From Rubrobacter_A sp965214435 (GTDB lineage Bacteria; Actinomycetota; Rubrobacteria; Rubrobacterales; Rubrobacteraceae), in assembly GCA_965214435.1 (NCBI GenBank), contig OZ243960.1, forward strand, positions 682,001-746,000: a stretch of 64,000 bases of DNA. The letters are read 5' to 3'. Under the pieces are notes generated by a model. That model had not been told where the DNA came from. It saw only the letters and a list, made by a program, of their open reading frames with translations, and ran no database searches. Below are positions 49,287-57,010 of this stretch, piece after piece. Within the stretch, counting starts at the first letter, position 1; every line of letters begins with the position of its first letter. Both the position numbers and the translations under genes were made by a program.

Positions 49287-50686
49287 ACGCCCACCCCCAA
49301 ACCAGGAGCCGTAAAGCTCCGCTCGATAAACCTGCCGGAACCCCGCTCCCCAACGACTTCGCCGTCCCTGTACACGAGGCTCCCCCGCACGTACACCGCC
49401 GCCGGGCCACCGTGGAAGCTCATCCCCTCGTAAGGTGTGTAGTCCACGTTTCCGTGCCGGTTGTTGGCGGTCGCCGTAACTTTCAAGTCCGGGTCCCAGA
49501 GTACTACGTCCGCGTCGGCGCCGGGGACCAGCGCGCCCTTGCGCGGGTAAGCGCCATAGATGCGGGCCTGGTTGGTCGAAAGCACCGCGACGAACTGGTT
49601 CTCGGAGAGCTTGCCCTCCCGCACACCGAGCGTCCAGAGGGTCATGGCCCGTTCCTCGGCGCCGGGGAGACCGTTCGGGATCTTGGTGAAGTCGTCTTTG
49701 CCCAGCTCTTTCTGGCCCTCGTAGTTAAACGCGCAGTGGTCGGAGCCGAAGATCTGCAAGTCCCCGAACTTGAGCCCGTTCCACAGCGCCGGACGGTTCG
49801 ACGGGTCGCGCAGGGGCGGGGAGCAGACATACTTGGCGCCCTCGAAGCCCTCACGGGCGAGGTCTTCGTACTCGAAGGCGAAGTACTGCGGGCAGGTCTC
49901 GGCGTAGACGGTCTGGCCGCGCTCGTGGGCGAGGTGGATGGCTTCCAGCGCCGGCGCGCAGGAGACGTGAACGACCAGGATCGGGGCCCCGGCGACCTCG
50001 GCCAGCCGGATAGCCCGGTTCGTCGCCTCCGCCTCGACCGCCTCGGGCCGCGTGAGGGCGTGGAACCGGGGCTCAACGTCGCCGCGGGAAAGCGCCTGCT
50101 CCTGAAGCTTGGCGACGGCGTCCCCGTTTTCGGCGTGGACCATTACCAGAACACCGGCATCTTTGGAGAGTTGCAGCGTCTCGAAGAGGTCTTCATCCTC
50201 GGTGTAAAGCGGGGTGCCCTTGTAGGCCATGAATATCTTGACCGACGCTATACCCTTCTCGGCGAGGCTCGGGAGTTCGGCTTTTATGTCGTCGCGCAGG
50301 TCGGTAATGGCGACGTGGAAGCTGTAGTCGATCACCGCCTTGTCGCGAGACTTCTCGGTCCAGGTCTCAAAAGCTCCGGCGAGCGTACCGCCCGCGTCCT
50401 GGAGGGCGAAGTCGATGATCGTGGTGGTCCCGCCCGCGGCGGCAGCCTCGGTGCCGGTGGCCCAGTCGTCGGCGGCCATGGTCCCGCCGAAAGGCATGTC
50501 CATGTGGGTGTGGGCGTCGATAAAGCCTGGCATCACGAGCTTGCCGGTAGCGTCTACCTCCTCGGCCCCGTTCGCCTCCAGTTCGGTGCCGACCGCGACT
50601 ATCTTCTCGTCTTCGACCAGCACGTCGGCTTTGTAGCTGCCGTCGGCGGCTACTACCGTCCCGCCGGTAAAGAGTAGCCTGCTCAA
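49283..50686 (-). CDS. hydA: Dihydropyrimidinase / hydantoinase
   Basis: Cyclic-amide hydrolase that opens dihydrouracil, dihydrothymine or 5-substituted hydantoins to N-carbamoyl amino acids, 467 residues. Metal ligands appear as HTHMD, the carbamylated Lys region VKIFMAYKG, later His residues in VMVHAENGD and VVHVSC, and Asp in FGSDHCAF. TTG 50686 has AAGGAG 8 bases upstream. It is the first gene of a five-gene operon (hydA, aminotransferase, carbamoyl hydrolase, NCS1, LLM) with 4-base overlap or 2-base spacing among the first three. No dihydropyrimidine dehydrogenase is in the window. Confidence 0.94.
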   Translation of the reverse strand: MSRLLFTGGTVVAADGSYKADVLVEDEKIVAVGTELEANGAEEVDATGKLVMPGFIDAHTHMDMPFGGTMAADDWATGTEAAAAGGTTTIIDFALQDAGGTLAGAFETWTEKSRDKAVIDYSFHVAITDLRDDIKAELPSLAEKGIASVKIFMAYKGTPLYTEDEDLFETLQLSKDAGVLVMVHAENGDAVAKLQEQALSRGDVEPRFHALTRPEAVEAEATNRAIRLAEVAGAPILVVHVSCAPALEAIHLAHERGQTVYAETCPQYFAFEYEDLAREGFEGAKYVCSPPLRDPSNRPALWNGLKFGDLQIFGSDHCAFNYEGQKELGKDDFTKIPNGLPGAEERAMTLWTLGVREGKLSENQFVAVLSTNQARIYGAYPRKGALVPGADADVVLWDPDLKVTATANNRHGNVDYTPYEGMSFHGGPAAVYVRGSLVYRDGEVVGERGSGRFIERSFTAPGLGVGV

Positions 50687-50740
50687 AACTCTGGCTCCTT
50701 TCTGGGCGCGGGGAAGCTATCGGCTCCACCGTTCCCGACA

Positions 50741-51241
50741 CTATGCCTTAACTTTAAAGGGATCGCTTTGTCCACAGGTAGCAAGATGCTGTGCACGCAG
50801 CGGGCGAAATTTGGCCTTCGGTATCATGAGAAAAGAACCCAACGGAAAACTCGTTTGTCGCCACTCTGCCGGCACCGCGCCTCCTTTCCCGGTAACGTAG
50901 TATAGGATCGGCGGCAGCAAACTGTAAACCATTCCAGTCCGCAGGTTTAGACTTTTACGTAGGCGCTGCAGGCTCCACAGGCGCTGCTCGACCTCTGACG
51001 GAGTTACAGGCGTCAGCGCCGTCGCGGTCACGATCGCCGGAGCAAACTTTCCGGAGAGGTCGGGGTAAGCCAGCGGTCCGTTGACGCCGTAGGTGTAGGA
51101 GTTGAGCGTCTGGGTCAGGGCAGTCAGGTCCTTTACCGGGTCTTCTGAGGTGAACCGCCCGACGACAGGATCGTAGGCGCGGGCGTGGAAGTCAGAGAGA
51201 CCCGCCGCCGGATATGCGCGGTTGCTGATGTAAGTGGTGAC
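50741..51241 (-). pseudogene. RHS-repeat protein remnant (core motif and C-terminal tip)
   Basis: Minus-strand frame from 51241 to a stop at 50741. It encodes FHARAYDPVVGRFTSEDPV, then NSYTYGVNGPLAYPDLSG, which is the RHS-associated core signature (YDPxxGRFxSxDP...NxYxYxxNNPL). About 100 residues of variable tip follow. Directly upstream in frame is TAG (51242-51244), and no long RHS/YD repeat body exists, so this is a 5'-truncated remnant. The tip has no domain I recognise. Confidence 0.8.
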
Positions 51242-51252
51242 CTATCTGGTGG

Positions 51253-51552
51253 TCATGAAGTTGGAGAGTCCCACTCCCACTCAGTAAGTTCCGCGTCTCT
51301 AAGGTGGTAGTCGATATGTCTAAACTCTGCTCGCAGTTCCCAAAGGCACTCTTCGAGTAGCTCTTTATCTGCCTCTGCTTTCCGTAGTATCTCTGGTATC
51401 AATTTCAGATACATTTTTTCAACGGATTCGGAAATATCGACCAGGGCGTGAACAGTGGCTTCAGCCTTATCCGGAGAAACTAGCTGCCGGGAGGCGAGCA
51501 CTTTATATAGCTCGTCTGCGCTTTCTGTATGGAACTCACGCATTGCATCCAA
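51253..51552 (-). CDS. Immunity-like small helical protein (copy 2)
   Basis: A 99-residue acidic, all-helical protein. It is a clear paralogue of the next gene upstream: both share the pattern MRxFxTxxAD, a central VxALVxIxESVExxYxKLxPxIL and the identical block EFRHIDYH near the C-terminus. Its stop lies about 10 bases from the RHS remnant. The gene order toxin tip, immunity, immunity, RHS fragment suggests immunity proteins (inference). Family not recognised. Confidence 0.7.
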   Translation of the reverse strand: MDAMREFHTESADELYKVLASRQLVSPDKAEATVHALVDISESVEKMYLKLIPEILRKAEADKELLEECLWELRAEFRHIDYHLRDAELTEWEWDSPTS

Positions 51553-51615
51553 AGCTATTCACTCAATACCTCGCATATTTCTCGTCAATGCTCCAACCGC
51601 AACGTGCTCATTCTT

Positions 51616-51900
51616 CTATAGTTCTGTGAGCCTGCCGTCGTGAATATGGTAATCAATGTGTCGAAACTCCTCCCGAAGATCCCAAATCTGTTCCTTGATC
51701 GAAGTTTGTCCAGCATTGGACTCGTTTAGGATTTTAGGAAGAAGCTTACCGTATACCATTTCGACGGACTCAGCAATTTCAACGAGAGCGTATACTACCG
51801 CCGCAGCGTCTTCCTGCGAGGCTATCTCTTCGGCGACGAGCAAGTCGAGTAACCTGTCTGCTTTAGCGGTCCGGAAGTCTCGCATTTCATCGAAGGTCAT
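51616..51900 (-). CDS. Immunity-like small helical protein (copy 1)
   Basis: A 94-residue acidic helical protein. ATG 51900 lies 2 bases after the stop of the toxin-tip-like ORF, as expected for a coupled toxin-immunity pair. It is the paralogue of the gene at 51253-51552, including the EFRHIDYH block and the following LTE. Composition is poorer in G+C than the neighbouring operons. No family recognised. Confidence 0.72.
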   Translation of the reverse strand: MTFDEMRDFRTAKADRLLDLLVAEEIASQEDAAAVVYALVEIAESVEMVYGKLLPKILNESNAGQTSIKEQIWDLREEFRHIDYHIHDGRLTEL

Positions 51901-51902
51901 GT

Positions 51903-52307
51903 CTATTCTAGTCCCTTTTCTTTTTTAAACAACTTGATGGTTTCTATCTGCCTCTCGAAGGTCCGGATCTCTCTTTCTACAAAGCTTTTGTACCTAAGAT
52001 CAGGAAGTTTCTCACGATGTTCCGCCAACCGCTTTTCTAGAGATCTAAGAGATCTATTGACGCTTCTTGGTCCATCTTTCTCAAGCTGGCGTTCGAGTTG
52101 CTTGGCGAGCTTGGGATCAGGGTAACTAGGTCCACTGTCAGACCCGCCATTAGTAGCGTTGAAGGTGCTCTGGCTGGCAGCGGGTAGCTTGTTGTCCGCC
52201 CCCATACCCGCCTCCGGTGAGGGCAATACCTCTCCACCAGGAGCAGCCTCCGCCGGAGAAGGGGCTGGCGGCTCGGGCTCGGCGTCCGGTACGTAGGGCG
52301 GCCCCAC
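51903..52307 (-). CDS. Polymorphic-toxin C-terminal-like ORF
   Basis: A 134-residue frame from GTG 52307, open a little further to a stop at about 52352. The first 50 residues are Pro/Ala/Glu-rich linker. The last 70 form a basic, helical domain (LAKQLERQLEKDG, then SVNRSLRSLEKRLAEH and SFVEREIRTFERQIETIK). From memory this resembles C-terminal tips of RHS-type polymorphic toxins; not verified. No signal peptide or delivery domain remains, so it is either an orphan toxin cassette or the truncated end of a larger toxin. It is followed at 2 bases by an immunity-like gene. Confidence 0.55.
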   Translation of the reverse strand: MGPPYVPDAEPEPPAPSPAEAAPGGEVLPSPEAGMGADNKLPAASQSTFNATNGGSDSGPSYPDPKLAKQLERQLEKDGPRSVNRSLRSLEKRLAEHREKLPDLRYKSFVEREIRTFERQIETIKLFKKEKGLE

Positions 52308-52565
52308 CGCTACTACCGGCTCCGGAGGTGCGAACGATGTCTGTAAAGTTGCTCAGGGCTTTCTACTCCGGGAGGGAAGCTTAATACGGGGAATGGGCGG
52401 TCCGGCCATCTCCAGAACCTCAACCGCACCCAGGTCGGCTACCTCACCACCGGAAACGCTCATGACCGCGGAGCCGTCTTGCGCCTCAACCTTTCGAAAG
52501 GTTAAGGGACGGGCGCTTGTAAGTCTTTGCTCCGAGTATCTGCGACTCCTGGGTTGCGGAGAGAT
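52308..52565. other. No intact gene
   Basis: Between the toxin-like ORF and the SDR remnant several short overlapping frames exist on both strands, each ending quickly. One minus-strand frame of about 60 codons (ending near 52352) looks coding-like (VMSVSGGEVADLGAVEVLEM) but has no start or family I can name. Probably decayed DNA. Confidence 0.4.
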
Positions 52566-52865
52566 TCAAAGCTTCGACCAGCCACCGTCTACCGCCAGTT
52601 CCTCACCCAGGATGAACGAGAGTCTTCAGAGGCTAGGAATAGAACGGCGCGGGCTACTTCCTCCGGCCGACCGAACCGGTGCATCGGGACATGATCCAAT
52701 AGTCCGGCCGCCATCTGCTGTACCGACTCCGGGGGCATGCCGAGCTTGCCGTAGATCGGGGTGTCAATAGGACCGGGGCTGACCGCGTTGACCCGGATGC
52801 TGCGGCCTACCAACTCGGCGGCGGAGCTGCGGCCTACGTGGGCCAGCGAGTGAGTCGCCGGACCA
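52566..52865 (-). pseudogene. Short-chain dehydrogenase (SDR) C-terminal remnant with frameshift
   Basis: The minus strand encodes RSIRVNAVSPGPIDTPIYGK, then MHRFGRPEEVARAVLFLASEDS, the classic C-terminal third of an SDR. The frame then shifts by one or two bases after SEDS, and the expected ending FILGEELAVDGGWSKL plus stop (TGA 52566-52568) is found in another frame. The catalytic YxxxK and the Rossmann half are missing. A clear pseudogene. Confidence 0.85.
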
Positions 52866-52879
52866 GGGAAATCCTGTTA

Positions 52880-52928
52880 GGCGGGCCCGGGAACCGGTCC
52901 GCCGGTAGAGCCTGCGGGCAGCAGGCTC
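52880..52928 (-). terminator. Two hairpins after the CobW gene
   Basis: GAGCCTGC-5-GCAGGCTC (52908-52928, perfect 8-bp stem) lies just past the CobW stop. A second G+C-rich stem (52880-52903) follows. No T-run. The likely 3' end of the minus-strand operon. Confidence 0.6.
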
Positions 52929-52931
52929 CCT

Positions 52932-53933
52932 TCAGACCTTTACGTCGGCCGCGAGCGTCCGCGGCCGGGCGCCGGTAATCTTCCAGAAAGCCTCTAGAGA
53001 GCCTAATATTTCTTCCGAGGTAATACCTCTTGCTATTGCTATGATCCTGGATTGATAGTCTTTGTCGGGCCACTTTTCGAGGTGCTCCGGCGGATGGATG
53101 ACGTGCTGGACACCGTTTAGGACTACGGGTCCGGCCTCCCCGACGTCGAGCAAGCCCTTTACCCGCAGCACGTCCTCGCCCCGGGCGTGGAGCAGCATGG
53201 ACAGCCAGATCCCGAACCCCGTCCAATCTACCGCCCCCTCAAAAGTGAACGAAGTCGAGTACATCCCCGCAGCATGCCCGACCTCGTATCCGGCTTTTGG
53301 TAAAGGACTTTCTCCGGAAAAGCGGTCCGGGGCTCCGGCGAGGAGGTCTGCGAACTCAACCGCACCCATGACCGTCTCCCGGACGCGGGCCGAGGGGTTC
53401 ACGGAGCGCAGGTGGGAGTGCAGCAGTCGTACGGCACCCTCTTCGGCTATGTCCGTCTTGGTTACTACTACTTCGTCGGCGGCGGCTATCTGCTTTACGG
53501 ACTCCGGGTTGTCGCGGAGGTGTAGTTCGCCGTTTACCGCGTCTACCGTGACTATTACTTTATCCACGGCGAAGTGGTGGCGGAGTACGGGGTCGGTGGA
53601 GACCGTGAAAAGTATCGGGGCTGGGTCGGCCAGGCCAGTGGTCTCGATCACCACCCGCTCCAGCGGCGGTGACGCGCCCCGGTCTTCGAGGTCCAGCAGT
53701 TCCAGCAGCGAGTTGGCGAGGTCCTCGCGCTTCTGGCAGCAAACGCACCCGCCGCCGAGTAAAACCGTCTTTTCCTCGGTCCGGCGCAGCAAGTGATGGT
53801 CGAGGCCGATCTCCCCGAACTCGTTTACCAGGACCGCCGTGTTTTTCATAAGAGGTCCGGACAGAAGCTTGGCGAGCAGGGTGGTTTTCCCGCTCCCGAG
53901 GAACCCGGTCACCACCGTTACCGGACGTTTCAT
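52932..53933 (-). CDS. CobW/COG0523 GTPase (metallochaperone-like)
   Basis: A 333-residue G3E GTPase. The Walker A GFLGSGKTTLL is at the N-terminus, the metal-binding CxCC (GGGCVCC, about residue 62-65) follows, and VVVTKTDI supplies base recognition. The C-terminal CobW_C domain (about 230-325) has the common GxVDWTGFGIWLSML and HARGEDVLRVKGLL segments. Family members insert or mobilise metals, often zinc, for partner enzymes. It lies 12 bases after a small CxxC protein and downstream of a deacetylase-like gene, so a client metal hydrolase in this region is plausible. Confidence 0.92.
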   Translation of the reverse strand: MKRPVTVVTGFLGSGKTTLLAKLLSGPLMKNTAVLVNEFGEIGLDHHLLRRTEEKTVLLGGGCVCCQKREDLANSLLELLDLEDRGASPPLERVVIETTGLADPAPILFTVSTDPVLRHHFAVDKVIVTVDAVNGELHLRDNPESVKQIAAADEVVVTKTDIAEEGAVRLLHSHLRSVNPSARVRETVMGAVEFADLLAGAPDRFSGESPLPKAGYEVGHAAGMYSTSFTFEGAVDWTGFGIWLSMLLHARGEDVLRVKGLLDVGEAGPVVLNGVQHVIHPPEHLEKWPDKDYQSRIIAIARGITSEEILGSLEAFWKITGARPRTLAADVKV

Positions 53934-53945
53934 CGGGTCACCCGC

Positions 53946-54275
53946 TCACCCGGAGAGTTTTTCCAGAAGTGCCGGGTCCAGCGGGTCCGGTGTCCGGCCA
54001 CACAGCTTCTCAGCCGCCGGCCACAGAGAACCGAGGTCCTGCGCCAGTTCCGAGCGTCCCTTACCATCTTTTAGCAGGTACTTGCTGCCGTTCCAGTCCG
54101 CGGCCCGGAGCCCGTAGAAGCGCAGGACTCTGTTGGCGAGCGACGCCCGGTACAGACGGTCCCGACGCCGGTCGCGGTGGTATTCACCACCCTGCGGTCC
54201 CGCGGAGGAGGCTGCGTCCGCCACGTGCCGGTCCGTCCAGTGGGGCTCTACAAACTCCCCGCAGAGGATACACAT
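53946..54275 (-). CDS. Small protein with CxxC/His motif, partner of CobW gene
   Basis: A 109-residue soluble, basic protein. The N-terminus MCILCGEFVEPHWTDRH has a CxxC followed by two His spaced like a metal site. The middle is Arg-rich (HRDRRRDRLYRASLANRVLRFYGL) and the C-terminus carries KYLLKDGKGRSELAQDLGSLWPAAE. I recall similar small proteins next to CobW genes but cannot name a family. It sits 6 bases after the deacetylase-like stop and 12 bases before cobW, so the three form one operon. Confidence 0.8.
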   Translation of the reverse strand: MCILCGEFVEPHWTDRHVADAASSAGPQGGEYHRDRRRDRLYRASLANRVLRFYGLRAADWNGSKYLLKDGKGRSELAQDLGSLWPAAEKLCGRTPDPLDPALLEKLSG

Positions 54276-54281
54276 AGCGTA

Positions 54282-55190
54282 CTAGCCGAGGCCGGGAACT
54301 TGGGCTTCTTCGCCGCGGGGCTGGCGGGCTTTGAAGTCGTCGGCTATCTCCTCGAAGGTCGCCCAGCGGACGCCGTCGTGGGAGTTGAAGTGCTCGATCA
54401 GGCGTTCATGCATCATCAAGACCTGCGGCCTACCCGAGACGTCCGGGTGGATGGTCATGGCGAATACGGCGTAGTCCATCTCGCGGTACACCCAGTCGAA
54501 CTGGTCGCGCCACATCTGCTCTATGTCACGCGGGTTCACGAAGCCATGGGAGTTCGGGCTGCCTTTGATAAACATCATCGGGGGCAGGTCGTCCACGTAC
54601 CAGTTGCCGGGGATTTTGACCAGGTCGATCTCCTCTCCCCGCACGAGCGGCTTCATCCACTCCGCAGCAGGCTTCGAGTAGTCGATAGCGGTCCACGAGT
54701 CGCCCTTGCGCGCGTAGTACGGCGTAAAATCATTGTGTTGCAACGAGTGATCATACTTGTAGCCGTACTCCATCAGCAACTCGTTGGTCGTCGCCGAGAC
54801 CTCCCACCAGGGCGCTACGTTCCCGACCGGCTTCTTGCCCGTCAGGTCCTCTATTAGCTCTATGGCTTTCTCCAGGACGTCCCTTTCTTGCTGGGGCGTC
54901 ATGGCGACCGGGTTCTCGTGGGAGTAGCCGTGGCTGCCGACCTCGTGACCGGCGTCCACCACCGCCTTCATCTGCTCCGGGAAGGTTTCTATAGAGTGTC
55001 CCGGTATAAACCACGTCGTCTTTAACCCGTACTTCTCGAACAGCTTTAGCAAGCGCGGGCTGCCGACCTCACCGGCGAACATTCCGCGAGAGATGTCGTC
55101 CGGCGAGTCTTCCCCGCCATAAGACCCGAGCCAGCCGGCGACCGCGTCCACGTCCACGCCGTAAGCGACGATGATCTCTTTCTCGGCCAT
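54282..55190 (-). CDS. Polysaccharide deacetylase-like hydrolase (PuuE-like allantoinase family)
   Basis: A 302-residue NodB-fold hydrolase from ATG 55190 (MAEKEIIVAYGVDVDAV). AAGGA lies upstream; ATG 55226 is an alternative. Seen are the first motif around GVDVDAV, TTWFIPGHSIETFPEQ, HEVGSHGYSHENP (metal His residues) and a late MTIHPDVSGRP. This arrangement matches the branch that includes metal-independent allantoinase PuuE and peptidoglycan deacetylase-like proteins with cyclic-amide substrates. Close to a hydantoinase operon and asparaginase, a role in cyclic-imide or ureide breakdown is plausible. Confidence 0.85.
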   Translation of the reverse strand: MAEKEIIVAYGVDVDAVAGWLGSYGGEDSPDDISRGMFAGEVGSPRLLKLFEKYGLKTTWFIPGHSIETFPEQMKAVVDAGHEVGSHGYSHENPVAMTPQQERDVLEKAIELIEDLTGKKPVGNVAPWWEVSATTNELLMEYGYKYDHSLQHNDFTPYYARKGDSWTAIDYSKPAAEWMKPLVRGEEIDLVKIPGNWYVDDLPPMMFIKGSPNSHGFVNPRDIEQMWRDQFDWVYREMDYAVFAMTIHPDVSGRPQVLMMHERLIEHFNSHDGVRWATFEEIADDFKARQPRGEEAQVPGLG

Positions 55191-55299
55191 CCTCCGTCCT
55201 TTCCTTCCGATACCCGTTCTGCGCATTGTACAAGAGCCCCGGTCCCGGATAGCATGGGGTAGTGAGGTGCGGTAAACGTCCGCGGTTTAGGAGGCGAGG

Positions 55300-56292
55300 G
55301 TGGCGCTACCTGAGGTAGTAGTTCTTTCTTTAGGCGGGACCATCTCGTCCACGGACGCTGGCGGCTCCGGTGTCGAGCCCACGCTGACCGGGGAGGCCCT
55401 GGTCGCCGACGTGCCGGAGATCTCCGAGGTCGCGGAAGTATCCGCCGACGCTTTTCGTCAGGCCGCCTCGGGCGAGCTTACGCTGGACGACCTCATAGAG
55501 CTTGCCGCGGAGATCACGCGCCGGGTAGACGCCGGGGCCGCGGGAGCCGTCGTTACCCAGGGCACCGACACCATAGAAGAGACCGCTTTTACTCTGGACC
55601 TTCTCGTGGACCGGGACGCACCGGTGGTGGTGACGGGTGCGATGCGCAACCCAACCCTCCCCGGGGCCGACGGGCCAGCGAACCTCCTGGCAGCGGTAAG
55701 GGTTGCGGCGAGCGAAGCGGCGCGGGGTCTCGGCGCCCTGGTGGTGCTAAACGACGAGGTCCACGCCGCCCGCTACGCCCGCAAGACCCACACCCAGAGC
55801 CCCGCCACCTTCCGCTCATCCCTCACCGGACCGCTCGGCTGGATCTCCGAGGGAAAGGTGCGCATAGCGAACCGCCTAACCAGCCGCCACCTCGTAACAC
55901 TCCCGGAAGATACTTCCGACAAGCCCGTGGCGCTTCTCACTGCCGCCCTCGGCGACGACGGACGGCTGCTCGGGAGAGTACGGGAGTTGGGTTACGCGGG
56001 GCTCGTGGTCGAGGCTTTCGGTGGTGGGCACGTGCCGTCCGTTATGGTCGAGGAGCTTGCGGCGCTGACCGGGGAGATGCCGGTAGTTCTGGCTTCGCGC
56101 ACCGGCAGCGGGGAGGTCTTGAGGTCCACCTACGGATTTCCCGGCTCGGAGACGGATCTGCTGGAGCGCGGCCTGATCCCGGCCGGCATGCTCGACGGGC
56201 CGAAAGCACGCCTGCTGCTGTCGCTCCTCCTCCGCTCCGGAGCGGGGCAAGAAGAGGTCCGAGAGCAGTTCGATAGCTGGCTCTCCGGTTAG
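55300..56292 (+). CDS. L-asparaginase family amidohydrolase
   Basis: Hydrolyses asparagine, or a related amide, to the acid plus ammonia, 330 residues. Both active-site threonine motifs are present: VLSLGGTISST at the N-terminus and VVTQGTDTIEET around residue 85, with the catalytic Lys region later (RKTHTQSP). No signal peptide, so it is cytoplasmic. GTG 55300 has GGAGG upstream. It is divergent from the PuuE-like operon, with 109 bases between starts. Confidence 0.92.
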   Translation: MALPEVVVLSLGGTISSTDAGGSGVEPTLTGEALVADVPEISEVAEVSADAFRQAASGELTLDDLIELAAEITRRVDAGAAGAVVTQGTDTIEETAFTLDLLVDRDAPVVVTGAMRNPTLPGADGPANLLAAVRVAASEAARGLGALVVLNDEVHAARYARKTHTQSPATFRSSLTGPLGWISEGKVRIANRLTSRHLVTLPEDTSDKPVALLTAALGDDGRLLGRVRELGYAGLVVEAFGGGHVPSVMVEELAALTGEMPVVLASRTGSGEVLRSTYGFPGSETDLLERGLIPAGMLDGPKARLLLSLLLRSGAGQEEVREQFDSWLSG

Positions 56293-56358
56293 CAATCCTG
56301 CACGGAATTCCTGGCGAACGAGAAAGACTTCTCCGACGAGGAATGGTCTTTCGAATTT

Positions 56359-56853
56359 CTACAGGTTCTTGAAGTAACGGGCTACTGGCAATTGGACGTA
56401 GCCGACCTTCTCGTATGTGCGGCGGGCCGGGGCATGGCCGGGGTCGCCGCCGGTCTCGACCGTTGCTACCGTCATTCCGGCGTCTTTGAGCTTATCGAGC
56501 GCGAACCCGGTCAGGGCGGTTCCGATGCCGCCGCCCTGGCAATCGGGGTCCACGGCCAGCAGGTAGATCTCACCCATGCTCTTCTCAGGGTGGTGGAGCC
56601 GGGTCGCCACGAAACCTGCGACGCTCTTATCTACCTCAGCGACCCACGCCTGTATGTCATGCGCCGCGCACGCTTCCTCTACCACCTGACGCTGATCCGC
56701 CCGCCAGTCCGGGTGCTGCCGTCGGAAGATCTCGGTACCCAATACCTGCTCGATGGAAGCAAAGACCGGCTCCCACGCCCGCAGCGAGAGGTCAACCACC
56801 GCATCAGCGTCTCCATCTTTAAACGGTCGGATTTGCGGCTGAGTAGACTTCAT
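56359..56853 (-). CDS. GNAT family N-acetyltransferase
   Basis: A 164-residue acetyl-CoA-dependent acyltransferase (start ATG 56853, MKSTQPQIRPFKDGDADAV; the start at 56877 is possible). The acetyl-CoA loop is GEIYLLAVDPDCQGGGIGTALTGFA, with the Q/RxxGxG/A pattern. The final ARRTYEKVGYVQLPVARYF is typical of GNAT helix 4 and strand 6. The substrate is not predictable. It converges on the asparaginase gene. Confidence 0.9.
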   Translation of the reverse strand: MKSTQPQIRPFKDGDADAVVDLSLRAWEPVFASIEQVLGTEIFRRQHPDWRADQRQVVEEACAAHDIQAWVAEVDKSVAGFVATRLHHPEKSMGEIYLLAVDPDCQGGGIGTALTGFALDKLKDAGMTVATVETGGDPGHAPARRTYEKVGYVQLPVARYFKNL

Positions 56854-57010
56854 GTTTTTGACACTAACAGAAATCAAATCTGTTCACTACAATCCTGCGT
56901 TTCCGTTTTTAGAACCCTCGCCCCTACAACGTCCGGGCTGCCCGGCGTTGGGCCGGTCGTGTGGAAACAGGAAAGTCTGCGGCGTATGCTAGCCTGATGG
57001 GGATAGGTCC

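Noticed and set aside
49412..50677. A 421-codon plus-strand frame opposite hydA
   Set aside because: It is an antisense shadow of a G+C-rich gene with strong codon bias. It has no family motifs, while the minus-strand dihydropyrimidinase is unmistakable.
50741..51031. Independent 96-residue gene
   Set aside because: It is simply the C-terminal part of the RHS remnant, whose frame continues upstream to 51241.
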